Shown here one piece after another: positions 54,692-62,405 of a stretch of DNA of 64,000 nt. Source of the stretch: Atopobiaceae bacterium (GTDB taxonomy: Bacteria; Actinomycetota; Coriobacteriia; Coriobacteriales; Atopobiaceae). The stretch spans positions 186,001 to 250,000 of the forward strand of contig JAKVON010000001.1 in the NCBI GenBank assembly GCA_022482785.1, in the 5' to 3' direction. The notes under the pieces were generated by a model. That model made no database searches and was not told the DNA's origin. It saw only the letters and a program-made list of their open reading frames with translations. The position numbers and the translations under genes were made by a program. The first letter of the stretch is position 1, and each line of letters opens with the position of its first letter.

Positions 54692-56182
54692 CTATTTCTT
54701 GCCGGCCGCGAAGATCTGGTCGGCAGCGGCGCTCATGTCGAGACCGTTCGCGACCTCGCGGTCGGTGCCGATTCCCTTCTTCTTTCCGATCGCGAGCGTG
54801 AGGACGAAGGGGACGACGACGGCGATGGCCATGCAGATCCCGAAGTAGCCCATGTACTGGGGCTGAATCGAGAGGATGCCAGGAAGCCCACCGACGCCGA
54901 TGGCGTTCGCCGTGGTACCCGTGGCGACGCACAGCATTGCCGCGCAGGCAGACCCAGCCATGGCACAGAAGAACGGGAACATGTACTTGAGGTTGACGCC
55001 GAACATGGCCGGCTCGGTGACGCCGAGGTAGCAGGAGATGTAGGACGGGATGTTGACCTGCTGGGCCGTCTCGTTCTTCCTCTGGAGACGACTCATGGCG
55101 AGAACGGCCGACCCTTGGGCGATGTTGGAGAGCGCAATCATGGGCCAGAGCATCGTTCCGCCATAGTCGGCGATGAGCTGCAGGTCGATCGCATTGGTCA
55201 TGTGATGCAGGCCGGTGATGACGAGCGGGGCGTAGAAGAACCCGAAGATGGCGCCGAACAGCACGCGGACCGGGCCGGTGATGCCGGCGTAGACGATCGC
55301 GGAGATGCCGAAGCCGAGCCACCAGCCGATGGGACCGAGCACGAAGTGGGCGGCGATGACGGCCAGGACGAGGGAGCAGAACGGCACGACGATCATCGAG
55401 ATGACGGCAGGGGTGATCTTGCGGAAGAAGCGCTCGAGGTAGCCGAGGGTGAGGGCGGCAAGGATGGCAGGGATGACCTGCGCCTGGTAGCCGATCATGT
55501 TAACCTTGAAGTACCCGAAGTCCCAGAACGGGATCTGGTCGACAGGGGTGCTCGCGACGCTGTAGGCGTTCAGGAGCTGCTTCGAGACGAGCGTGAGGCC
55601 GAGCACGATGCCCAGCATCGGAGTGCCGCCCATCTTCTTGGTGACCGACCAGCAGATGCCCACAGGGATGCCCATGTGGAAGACGGCCTCGCCGATGAGC
55701 CAGAGGAAGCTGTCGACGCCAGCCCAGAACTGAGAGACCTGGACGAGGGTCATGGTGCCGTCGTTGAAGAAGGCGATGGAGTCTATGCAGTTGCGGAAGC
55801 CGAGGATGAGGCCGCCGACGATGATGGCCGGGATGAGCGGCGCGAAGATCTCTGCGATGGCGCCCATGGCCTTCTGGAGCGGGTTGGTGTTGGCGAGCGC
55901 GGCCTTCTTCACCTCTTCCTTCGAGGCCTCGCCGACGCCAGAGACCTTGGCGAACTCGTCGTAGAAGTCCTTGACGTCGTTGCCGATGATGACCTGGAAC
56001 TGGCCGGCCTGGGTGAAGCTCCCCTTGACCGACTTCAGGGCCTCGATGCCTTTCACGTCAGCCTTGCTCGGATCGGCCAGGGCGAAACGCATGCGCGTCA
56101 TGCAGTGCGACACCGCCGCGATGTTCTCCTTGCCTCCCACGAGGTCGAGCATTCGCTCCGCGTCCTCCGTGTACTTGGCCAT
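54692..56182 (-). CDS. treB: PTS trehalose-specific EIIBC permease
   Basis: The protein has 496 residues. The N-terminal EIIB domain has phospho-acceptor Cys27 (AVSHCMTRMRF). The EIIC membrane domain (about 105-475) has about ten helices and the conserved GVTEPAMFGVNLKY segment. No EIIA domain is fused and none is encoded in the window, as in TreB proteins that use a glucose-type EIIA. It imports trehalose as trehalose-6-phosphate. GGGAGGAC precedes ATG 56182. It is the first gene of the treB-treC operon, divergent from treR, with operator-like palindromes in the shared gap. Confidence 0.9.
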   Translation of the reverse strand: MAKYTEDAERMLDLVGGKENIAAVSHCMTRMRFALADPSKADVKGIEALKSVKGSFTQAGQFQVIIGNDVKDFYDEFAKVSGVGEASKEEVKKAALANTNPLQKAMGAIAEIFAPLIPAIIVGGLILGFRNCIDSIAFFNDGTMTLVQVSQFWAGVDSFLWLIGEAVFHMGIPVGICWSVTKKMGGTPMLGIVLGLTLVSKQLLNAYSVASTPVDQIPFWDFGYFKVNMIGYQAQVIPAILAALTLGYLERFFRKITPAVISMIVVPFCSLVLAVIAAHFVLGPIGWWLGFGISAIVYAGITGPVRVLFGAIFGFFYAPLVITGLHHMTNAIDLQLIADYGGTMLWPMIALSNIAQGSAVLAMSRLQRKNETAQQVNIPSYISCYLGVTEPAMFGVNLKYMFPFFCAMAGSACAAMLCVATGTTANAIGVGGLPGILSIQPQYMGYFGICMAIAVVVPFVLTLAIGKKKGIGTDREVANGLDMSAAADQIFAAGKK

Positions 56183-56203
56183 TCCTTGTCCTCCCTCTCG
56201 AAC

Positions 56204-56329
56204 ACTTATGCGAATAAGTACATGACTCACATCCTACGTACTTATTTGAATAAGTAAAGAATCGCCTACTAGACAAATGCGAGCGGTCGACGATTCATCG
56301 CGAGCGTCCGTTGACTTATTCACATAATG
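56204..56329. promoter_or_regulatory. Three TreR-type operators in the treB-treR gap
   Basis: ACTTAT-GCGA-ATAAGT (56204-56219), TACTTAT-TTGA-ATAAGTA (56239-56256) and a weaker ACTTAT-TCAC-ATAATG (56314-56329) share one pattern with a 4-bp centre. They lie between divergent treB and treR and are likely bound by the GntR regulator, with autoregulation. Confidence 0.75.
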
Positions 56330-56372
56330 CACCGTACACTTTCGAAGGAAAGCGGGAGAAGGGACGCGCTCG

Positions 56373-57092
56373 GTGAAGGCGATATACGGTGGCATCTATC
56401 GTGACCTGCGGGACAAGGTCGTCTCCGGAGACTTTCCCTTCCAGTCGCTTCTCCCGTCCGAGGCCAACCTCGTGAGGGAGTACGGCTGCTCTCACAACAC
56501 CCTCCGCAAGGCGCTGGGGCTGCTCACCGACCAAGGCTACGTCCATCCAATCCAAGGCAAGGGCGTTCGCGTCATCTACCAGCCGCAGGACAAGGCGCTC
56601 TTCTCGCTGGGCGGAATCGAGACCTTCAAGGAGACTGCCGAGCGCAACCACCTCAAGGCGACGACCGTGGTCGAGACGTTCGAGCGCATCCATGCCGACG
56701 AGCGGGTCTCGGCAAAGACCGGCTTCGCGAAGGGGACACGCCTCTGGCACGTCGAGCGAGTGCGGCTGCTCGACGGCAAGGCGCTCATCCTGGACAGGAA
56801 CTACTTCTCGATCGACCTCGTGCCCGACCTCACCGAGGAGGATGTGGCGCGATCGGCCTACGAGTACATCGAGGGAACCCTCGGCATGAGGATCGCGACC
56901 TCGAAGCGCACGGTCACCGTGGAGCGCACCACCAAGGAGGACGAGAGGCTGCTCGACGCGGATGACTTCGACTTCCTCGCCGTGGTGTCGGGCCAGACGT
57001 TCAACGGGGACGGTCTCATGTTCGAGTACACGCAGTCGCGACACCGCCCCGACTACTTCACCTTCCACACGACGGCCATCCGCGGGAGGTAG
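56373..57092 (+). CDS. treR: GntR-family repressor with UTRA domain, trehalose regulator
   Basis: The protein has 239 residues. The N-terminal GntR winged helix (about 1-70) includes LLPSEANLVREYGCSHNTLRKALGLL and GKGVRV. The UTRA effector domain (about 90-235) ends with YTQSRHRPDYFTF, typical of HutC/TreR-type regulators, and probably binds trehalose-6-phosphate. The start is GTG 56373 after GGGAGAAGGGAC. It is divergent from treB with three palindromic sites, which supports the TreR assignment. Confidence 0.88.
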   Translation: MKAIYGGIYRDLRDKVVSGDFPFQSLLPSEANLVREYGCSHNTLRKALGLLTDQGYVHPIQGKGVRVIYQPQDKALFSLGGIETFKETAERNHLKATTVVETFERIHADERVSAKTGFAKGTRLWHVERVRLLDGKALILDRNYFSIDLVPDLTEEDVARSAYEYIEGTLGMRIATSKRTVTVERTTKEDERLLDADDFDFLAVVSGQTFNGDGLMFEYTQSRHRPDYFTFHTTAIRGR

Positions 57093-57286
57093 GAACGGCC
57101 ATTCTCCTGCTGCCTGACGAGCCTCCCGTCCACCTCGGCCTCGGCTTCGGCCTCGGTGACACGCTCCATGTCTGGCTGTCGCGTGCCAGGACGTCGTTTA
57201 CGGAATAGAGGGTGACGGACGGGGGGCTTGCCCCAAGCCGTGGGTCGTCCAGGCCTGCGGCGGAATTCCCGGACGCAGCCCGCATC

Positions 57287-57356
57287 CCCACGAATGCCCT
57301 TTGCGACCAAAGGCCGTCGGAATCGGCCTCCCGTGGCCAACGAGGGCATTCGTGGG
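57287..57356. repeat. Hairpin repeat with perfect 14-bp outer arms
   Basis: CCCACGAATGCCCT (57287-57300) and AGGGCATTCGTGGG (57343-57356) are perfect inverted arms. Inside, GGCCG/CGGCC can form a second stem. It lies in the 373-bp gap after treR, which otherwise shows no gene. It is probably a palindromic repeat unit. Confidence 0.7.
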
Positions 57357-57465
57357 ACATCACGCGACGCCGGGGGCATGACTCCCCGCCACGGCTCGAT
57401 GGGTACACTGACAAGGTCGCGCGCAAGCCATGCGGCAAAAAATCGAAAGGCAGAGGAGGACCGCG

Positions 57466-57687
57466 ATGGACAGGATCGAGGAGCTGCTGGCCGACGAGGG
57501 TCTCAGGGAGAGGCTCGGCGGCTGCGCCGACTCCGACGCCCTCAAGGCGCTCGCAAGGGAGCGGGGCATGGAGCTGACGGACGCGGAGGCGGCACGGGCG
57601 GCCGGCCTCCTGGACGTCTGCCTGTCCCATGACGACCTCGATAAGGTTTCGGGAGGATTCCGTAATGGAGAGGCGATGATTCCATAG
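57466..57687 (+). CDS. Nif11-like leader peptide, possible RiPP precursor
   Basis: The protein has 73 residues. It has the Nif11 pattern: MDRIEELLADEGLRERLGGC, then ALKALARERGMELT and LSHDDLDKVSGG, ending in the double glycine; only ten residues follow, so the core is very short. ATG 57466 is used because GAGGAGGACC precedes it. A short HlyD-like stump follows 93 bp downstream, so this is probably the leftover of an NHLP-type peptide export locus. Confidence 0.7.
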   Translation: MDRIEELLADEGLRERLGGCADSDALKALARERGMELTDAEAARAAGLLDVCLSHDDLDKVSGGFRNGEAMIP

Positions 57688-57780
57688 AAGGATATGGAAT
57701 CTGGCTGGGCATGATACTTCATGACGTTTGGGAACGCGGGCACGGGCGGTGTACCGCAAGCCAAACGAGATGGTAGCCCC

Positions 57781-57867
57781 ATGAGCAACAGCCTGTTCAG
57801 GAAGAAGAGCTCGGAACGGCTCAGCAGCCCCGACCAGCTCGACGATCGCATCCCGTCTGATCTGTGA
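57781..57867 (+). pseudogene. N-terminal stump of an HlyD-type peptide exporter
   Basis: A 28-codon frame (MSNSLFRKKSSERLSSPDQL and on) ends at a TGA. The start strongly recalls the N-termini of HlyD-like membrane-fusion proteins from NHLP bacteriocin export systems, which continue into a membrane helix. Here the reading breaks after QLDD and the remaining gene is absent. It sits directly behind the Nif11-like peptide gene. Confidence 0.5.
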
Positions 57868-57877
57868 TCGGGCGGGC

Positions 57878-58732
57878 CTACTCGCTTGCGGGGAAATCGG
57901 TAGAGGCGGCGAGCTCGGTCTGGGCGCGGAAGCCCGCGAGGCGTCCCTCGAGCGCCGCGATGGAGCCGGCGAGCGCCTGGCTGCCGAGCACCATGCGCAG
58001 GGGCGCCGGCTCGACGTCGACGCTCTCGACGATGCGCGCCGCCATGCGGGCGGGGTCTCCCGGCGCGAGGCCGTTCGCTGGGTCGAGCATCTTCAGGAAG
58101 TCGTGCGTGGGGGTTCCGTCGTACTCGGGCATGAGGCGCGCGACCTGGGCACTCCCGTAGCGGAACTCCGTGCGGGCGCCGCCCGGCTCGACGATGGTCA
58201 TGCCGATGCCGAACCCTCCGACCTCCTGCGCGACGCTCTCGCAGAAGCCCTCGACACCCCACTTGGTGGCGTGGTAGAGGGAGTTGCCGGGATAGGCGAC
58301 CGTGCCTCCGTAGCTCGATATCTGGACGATGCGCCCGCCGCCCTGCTCGCGCAGGCGGGGTATGGCCGCACGGATGAGCGTGATGGGGCCGGTGAGGTTC
58401 GTGGCGATGATCCTGGCGACCTCGTCGTCGGAGAGCTCCTCCGCGGCGCCGAAGAGCCCGTAGCCGGCGTTGCTCACGACGACATCGATGCGGCCATGCA
58501 CGTCAAAGGCATGGCCGATGACCTCTTCGACCGCCACGACGTCGGTGACGTCGAGGAGGCGGCAGTCGAACGTCTCCGGGTAGCGCTTTACGAGGTCGGC
58601 CACCTTCGCGGTCGAGCGGACGGTGCCGACGACGGTCTCGCCGGCCTCGAGCAGCTGCTCGGTCATGGTGCGGCCGAAGCCGCTGGACACGCCTGTGATG
58701 AGCCAGGTCCTGCCTTGGTTGCCGGAAGTCAT
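57878..58732 (-). CDS. Short-chain dehydrogenase/reductase
   Basis: This is a 284-residue classical SDR. The cofactor motif TGVSSGFG (14-21), NAG (in VVVSNAGYG) and catalytic Ser and Tyr-x-x-x-Lys (ISSYGGTVAYPGNSLYHATKWG) are all present. It is an NAD(P)-dependent oxidoreductase of unknown substrate. GAGAGGAGC precedes ATG 58732. It stands alone on the minus strand. Confidence 0.9.
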   Translation of the reverse strand: MTSGNQGRTWLITGVSSGFGRTMTEQLLEAGETVVGTVRSTAKVADLVKRYPETFDCRLLDVTDVVAVEEVIGHAFDVHGRIDVVVSNAGYGLFGAAEELSDDEVARIIATNLTGPITLIRAAIPRLREQGGGRIVQISSYGGTVAYPGNSLYHATKWGVEGFCESVAQEVGGFGIGMTIVEPGGARTEFRYGSAQVARLMPEYDGTPTHDFLKMLDPANGLAPGDPARMAARIVESVDVEPAPLRMVLGSQALAGSIAALEGRLAGFRAQTELAASTDFPASE

Positions 58733-58876
58733 GGGATGCTCCTCTCGTTGTGGTTGGGAGCATCTTACGGGGCTGCCCCGGCCGCGAGCAATTCCGTTTT
58801 CGGCGCCGACCGATTAGCGATGCTTATCGATAAGCCTCGGAACTGATTACGAGGATCGAATTCGTGTCCGCAGACC

Positions 58877-59200
58877 TTGCTAAGTTGCGAGATAGGCCGA
58901 CACATCGTGGAAGAGCTCTCGAAGCGACTTACGGAAGACTTCGGGAAGGGCTTCACCGTTACAAACCTCAAGTACATGCGTCAGTTCTACCTGGCCTTTC
59001 CAATTGGTCACGCACTGCGTGACCAATTGAGTTGGACCCACTACCGATCCCTCTCCCGCGTGGATGACCAGCATTTTCCATACTCAATGGCTCCGAGCAG
59101 CTCTTGCGGCGAAATACCTCACCTACCTGCCCACCGAGGACCAGCTCCGGCAGGAGATCGAACGCCAGAAGGCCTTTTTCGCACAGCAGCACGGCCTACC
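58877..59200 (+). pseudogene. Decayed DUF1016 (YhcG-type) PDDEXK nuclease gene
   Basis: From about 58877 one frame gives EIGRHIVEELSKRL, FGKGFTVTNLKYMRQFY and LSWTHYRSL, the N-terminal DUF1016 pattern. From about 59095 a different frame gives AAKYLTYLPTEDQLRQEIER, the C-terminal end of the same family. The central nuclease domain is missing, so the gene has an internal deletion and a frame change. Confidence 0.7.
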
Positions 59201-59221
59201 CACTGCAAACGAGAACGGCCC

Positions 59222-60118
59222 CTACTCTCCCCCGCCCGTAAACTCGCTTCTCAGCGCCTCGGCGAACTCCTCCACGTAGTAGCCGCTCCTGGCCTTGGGC
59301 CAGAAGGCGCAGTAGGTGCGGGAGAGGGGCGCACCAGCCTTGAGCAGCGGGATGCGGCGGACCGCCGGCTCGGGGGCCGGCGCGTCGGGCGAGACCCAGA
59401 CCGGGAGGTAGCCGCGGTTGCCGATGACCATGAGCCTGCCCTCGTCGAGGCTGTCGACGAAGAGGAGGTCCGGCCCGAGGCCGAGGTAGGAGCCGAAGTA
59501 CTCGCGCTCGGCCTGCTCCTGGCCCTGGGGGGCCACGACGATGCAGGGGAGGCGCCTGAGGTCGGAAACGTCGAGGGAGTCCCTCCGCGCGAGGTCGCTC
59601 CTGCACGAGACCTCCGCGCACGCGGGATAGCTGGCGAGCACAAGGTTCTCGTAGTCACCCGAGAAGGCCCGACGCTGGTCGCTCAAGACCAGGTCGATCG
59701 ACCCTCCAACGAGCTGCTCGTAGAGCTCCTCGTGGCTGCCGGCCACGACGTCGATGGAGACCTCGGGATAGATGCCAGCGAACCCCGCGACCGCCCTCGG
59801 GAGCTCTCGGCCGGCGAAGGACGAGAGATAGCCCACCCGCAGGCGCAGCTCGTCATCCTGCCCGAGTCGCACGGCCTCGGCCGTGGCCTCGTCGACCTCG
59901 CGGAGAATCCCCCGCGCACGCCCGACAAGGTACGTGCCGGCAGGCGTGAGCTCGAAGCCGCGTCCCTTCTTCTTCATGAGACTGACGCCGAGGTCTCGCT
60001 CGAGCGCCTTCATCTGCTGCGAGAGCGCGGACTCCGAGACGAAGCACTCGTCGGCGGCTTTTGTGTAGCTGCCGCGGTCGGCGATGGCAACGAGGTACCG
60101 AAGCTGTCTCAGAAGCAT
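59222..60118 (-). CDS. LysR-family transcriptional regulator
   Basis: The protein has 298 residues. The N-terminal winged helix (about 1-60) reads LRYLVAIADRGSYTKAADECFVSESALSQQMKALERDLGV, followed by KGRGFELTPAG. The C-terminal effector domain (about 90-290) has the periplasmic-binding-protein-like fold. ATG 60118 has GGGAGAC upstream. No divergent target gene is directly adjacent, so the regulon is not evident. Confidence 0.88.
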   Translation of the reverse strand: MLLRQLRYLVAIADRGSYTKAADECFVSESALSQQMKALERDLGVSLMKKKGRGFELTPAGTYLVGRARGILREVDEATAEAVRLGQDDELRLRVGYLSSFAGRELPRAVAGFAGIYPEVSIDVVAGSHEELYEQLVGGSIDLVLSDQRRAFSGDYENLVLASYPACAEVSCRSDLARRDSLDVSDLRRLPCIVVAPQGQEQAEREYFGSYLGLGPDLLFVDSLDEGRLMVIGNRGYLPVWVSPDAPAPEPAVRRIPLLKAGAPLSRTYCAFWPKARSGYYVEEFAEALRSEFTGGGE

Positions 60119-60289
60119 GGCCGTCTCCCGTCCGCGTGTGGGCGTCGCGCCGATTGTCTCACAGCGAGGACGACCGCATGGCGAGCGTCACTGAACGCGA
60201 GGAGGGGGCGGCGTTCTCTGTCACGGAGCGATTCGGCATGATTCGCACGACGCTTAAAACCGAGAACCGCCAGGCGCGGGTGGGAGATG

Positions 60290-60601
60290 TTAGAGCAGGT
60301 GGACGTAGTCCTGCGACCCATGGAAGACCCTCAAGATATCGATGGTCTGAGACTGCTCGTCAATCGAATAGACGAAGACGTATCTCCCGACGAGTGCCGA
60401 GCGATAGCCACGGCGAGCGAGAGCTTCGACCCGACACAGGGGACAGCTCTCGGGAAGCGTGGCAATCTGCTCGACCCGCTCGTCAAAGCATGCGAGGAAG
60501 CTCTCCGCGGCCTGTCTGCTCCTCAACTCGTCGAGCAGGTACGCGACGATGTTCTCACGGTCTTGAGCCGCAGGGAGGGTCAGCCTGACCTCAAAGGCCA
60601 T
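60290..60601 (-). CDS. RelE/ParE family toxin
   Basis: The protein has 103 residues. It shows the ParE/RelE fold pattern: LTLPAAQDRENIVAYLL, Arg-rich middle (ARRGYRSALVGRYVFVYSID) and ILRVFHGSQDY at the end. It overlaps the antitoxin gene by 11 bp. It is a predicted mRNA interferase or gyrase poison, neutralised by the upstream Phd/YefM-like protein. Confidence 0.85.
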   Translation of the reverse strand: MAFEVRLTLPAAQDRENIVAYLLDELRSRQAAESFLACFDERVEQIATLPESCPLCRVEALARRGYRSALVGRYVFVYSIDEQSQTIDILRVFHGSQDYVHLL

Positions 60602-60869
60602 AGATGGCCCTCAGACGCTCGGTGTCCGCCTGATAGCCCGTGACGTCGCCGGACGCCACCGCCCGCTCCCCCACCGAAACCTCCGCGAGCAGACGACGCT
60701 CGAGCTCGGCCTCTTCCATATGACGCCACAGCTCAGGAGACACGATGACCATGTCCACGGTGCCGTTCTTCGTCACGAGGATGGGACCTTCTTGTTCGTG
60801 GCACAGGTGCGAGATGCTGCCCGTGCTCTTGAGATCGGAGATGGGGATGACCGTCTCGTTTCCGCTCAT
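60591..60869 (-). CDS. Phd/YefM family antitoxin
   Basis: The protein has 92 residues. The N-terminal DNA-binding part has VIPISDLKSTGSIS, then ILVTKNGTVDMVIVSPE, the family hallmark. The C-terminal helix would wrap the toxin. ATG 60869 has GGAGGC upstream. It is followed, with overlap, by the RelE/ParE toxin. Confidence 0.87.
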   Translation of the reverse strand: MSGNETVIPISDLKSTGSISHLCHEQEGPILVTKNGTVDMVIVSPELWRHMEEAELERRLLAEVSVGERAVASGDVTGYQADTERLRAIYGL

Positions 60870-60912
60870 CGTCACGCCTCCTCGACGTCCGTGCTCGCTC
60901 ATCTTGGACGGA

Positions 60913-60936
60913 ATTATACCATCATGAGCGTGCTCA
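60913..60936 (-). promoter_or_regulatory. Promoter and palindrome before the toxin-antitoxin pair
   Basis: On the minus strand, TATAAT (60913-60918) is a perfect -10 box. The palindrome TGAGC-GT-GCTCA (60925-60936) overlaps the spacer region, as expected for an antitoxin operator. Confidence 0.5.
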
Positions 60937-61191
60937 GGTAGTCGCTCCGCCTGTGAAGCGCGCCCGGACGTCGGACTCCGAGACCCAGCCGTCCTTCTCG
61001 CCAGACGCCCGACCAGCCGAAAGGGCCGAGGCGAGCCTGCGCTCAGCCTCGATCCTGTCATAGTCGCGAATGTCGAGGATGGCGTAGCGGCCATGGCCGT
61101 TCTTGGTGAGGAAGACCGGCGAGCCGGGCTCCACGTCGCGAAGCACCTCCGTGTAACTCCTCAGGTCGGAGACGGGTTTGATTGCCGGCAT
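60934..61191 (-). CDS. Orphan Phd/YefM family antitoxin
   Basis: The protein has 85 residues. It has the same pattern as the next gene (KPVSDLRSYTEVL, PVFLTKNGHGRYAILD) but differs in sequence. GGAGGC precedes ATG 61191. No toxin gene follows directly; the next gene is another antitoxin. Its partner may be lost, or it may act with the downstream toxin. Confidence 0.82.
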   Translation of the reverse strand: MPAIKPVSDLRSYTEVLRDVEPGSPVFLTKNGHGRYAILDIRDYDRIEAERRLASALSAGRASGEKDGWVSESDVRARFTGGATT

Positions 61192-61205
61192 GGTGCCTCC
61201 TCTAG

Positions 61206-61559
61206 CTAGCCACGCAGCCTCTTGTACGCCTCTCCCCAGTCGCGCAGGCCGTCCAGCACCGGGCCGAGGCTCTCGCCCAGGCCCGTGAGCTCGTACTCGA
61301 CGCGCGGCGGCACCTCCGCATACACCGTCCTCGTGAGAAGCCCATCGGCCTCCATCTCCCGAAGGTTGGCGGTGAGCACCTTCTGCGAGATCGACCCCAC
61401 CGACGATCGCAGCTCGCCGAACCGCTTCCTCCCCGGCATGAGGTCGCGAAGGATGAGCACCTTCCACTTGTTGCCGATGAGCGCGAGCGTGGTTTCCACC
61501 GGGCATGGCGGAAGCTCGCCCGCATGGCGTCTTGCCAGAAGCTCTTGAGTCTCGCTCAT
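61206..61559 (-). CDS. HxlR-family transcriptional regulator
   Basis: This is a 117-residue single winged helix: CPVETTLALIGNKWKVLILRDL, RFGELRSSVGSISQKVLTANLREMEADGLL and the wing PRVEYELTGLGESL. It is divergent from an NAD(P)H-binding protein gene with a 154-bp gap rich in TTACTTACTAA-like sequence (about 61631-61642), a likely operator. HxlR regulators near such reductases usually respond to quinone, aldehyde or thiol stress. Confidence 0.88.
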   Translation of the reverse strand: MSETQELLARRHAGELPPCPVETTLALIGNKWKVLILRDLMPGRKRFGELRSSVGSISQKVLTANLREMEADGLLTRTVYAEVPPRVEYELTGLGESLGPVLDGLRDWGEAYKRLRG

Positions 61560-61713
61560 CGTTCCTCCATATGGTCTCGCACCGTCTACCTCAATAGTTT
61601 CCATTTGGTTCTTATAACACAATAATGTGCTTACTTACTAAATAATACCTATGACAGTACCTTCTTCTTGGTTGCAGGGCAAGGGGCCCGCACGAGTGAA
61701 GAAGGAGAAAGCC

Positions 61714-62340
61714 ATGAGAATAGCCGTCGTCTGCGCCAACGGGCGCGTGGGGAGCCTCATCGTCAAGGAGGCCGTCTCCCGCGGGATCGACGTCACCGCC
61801 ATCGCTCGAGACGCGAACAAGACCGTCGCGCAGCATTCCATCGAGAAGGACCTGTTCGGCCTCTCGAAGGAGGACCTTGCCGGCTACGACGCCGTCATCG
61901 ATGCCTTCGGTGCCTGGGCCCCGGAGACGTTGCACCTTCACGGCGAGTCCCTCGCCCATCTCTGCGGCTGCCTCTCGGGCTCGCAGACGCGTCTGCTCGT
62001 GGTGGGCGGCGCAGGCAGCCTCTACGTCGATTCCGAGCACACCACCCAGGTCGCCGAGACGCCGGGGTTCCCCGACGAGTTCAAGCCGCTCGCCAAGGCC
62101 ATGGGCGAGGCTCTCGACGAGCTGCGCAAACGCTCCGACGTGCGCTGGACGTACCTGAGCCCTGCCGGCAACTTTCAGGCGGACGGCCCTCGCACCGGAA
62201 GCTACGTTCTCGCCGGCGAGGAGTTCACCACGGACGAGAATGGCGCGAGCGCCATCAGCTACGCCGACTACGCCATCGCGATGACGGACGAGGCCGAGCA
62301 TGGCGACCACGTCCAAGAGCGCATCTCGGTTCGCTGGTAG
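61714..62340 (+). CDS. NAD(P)H-binding protein, NmrA/flavin-reductase-like
   Basis: The protein has 208 residues. The N-terminal MRIAVVCANGRVGSLIV is a dinucleotide-binding motif with an unusual ANGRVG loop, followed by TAIARDANK and a YLSPAGNF segment near the end. It resembles YwnB/NmrA-like SDR-fold proteins. GAAGGAGAAA precedes ATG 61714. It is divergent from and probably controlled by the HxlR regulator. Confidence 0.85.
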   Translation: MRIAVVCANGRVGSLIVKEAVSRGIDVTAIARDANKTVAQHSIEKDLFGLSKEDLAGYDAVIDAFGAWAPETLHLHGESLAHLCGCLSGSQTRLLVVGGAGSLYVDSEHTTQVAETPGFPDEFKPLAKAMGEALDELRKRSDVRWTYLSPAGNFQADGPRTGSYVLAGEEFTTDENGASAISYADYAIAMTDEAEHGDHVQERISVRW

Positions 62341-62405
62341 CAGGGAAATGGCAGCGCGTGGCGTCGGCCTCCCGGCAGGCCGACGCCACGAAGAGGAAGG
62401 GCCTC

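Noticed and set aside
54692-56182. Sucrose or beta-glucoside PTS permease
   Set aside because: EIIBC families look alike, but the neighbouring phosphotrehalase-type GH13 enzyme and UTRA regulator favour trehalose; no EIIA domain is fused as in many beta-glucoside permeases.
58877-60241. 454-codon plus-strand frame running through the LysR region
   Set aside because: Its first 65 codons are a DUF1016 remnant; the rest is antisense to the LysR gene.
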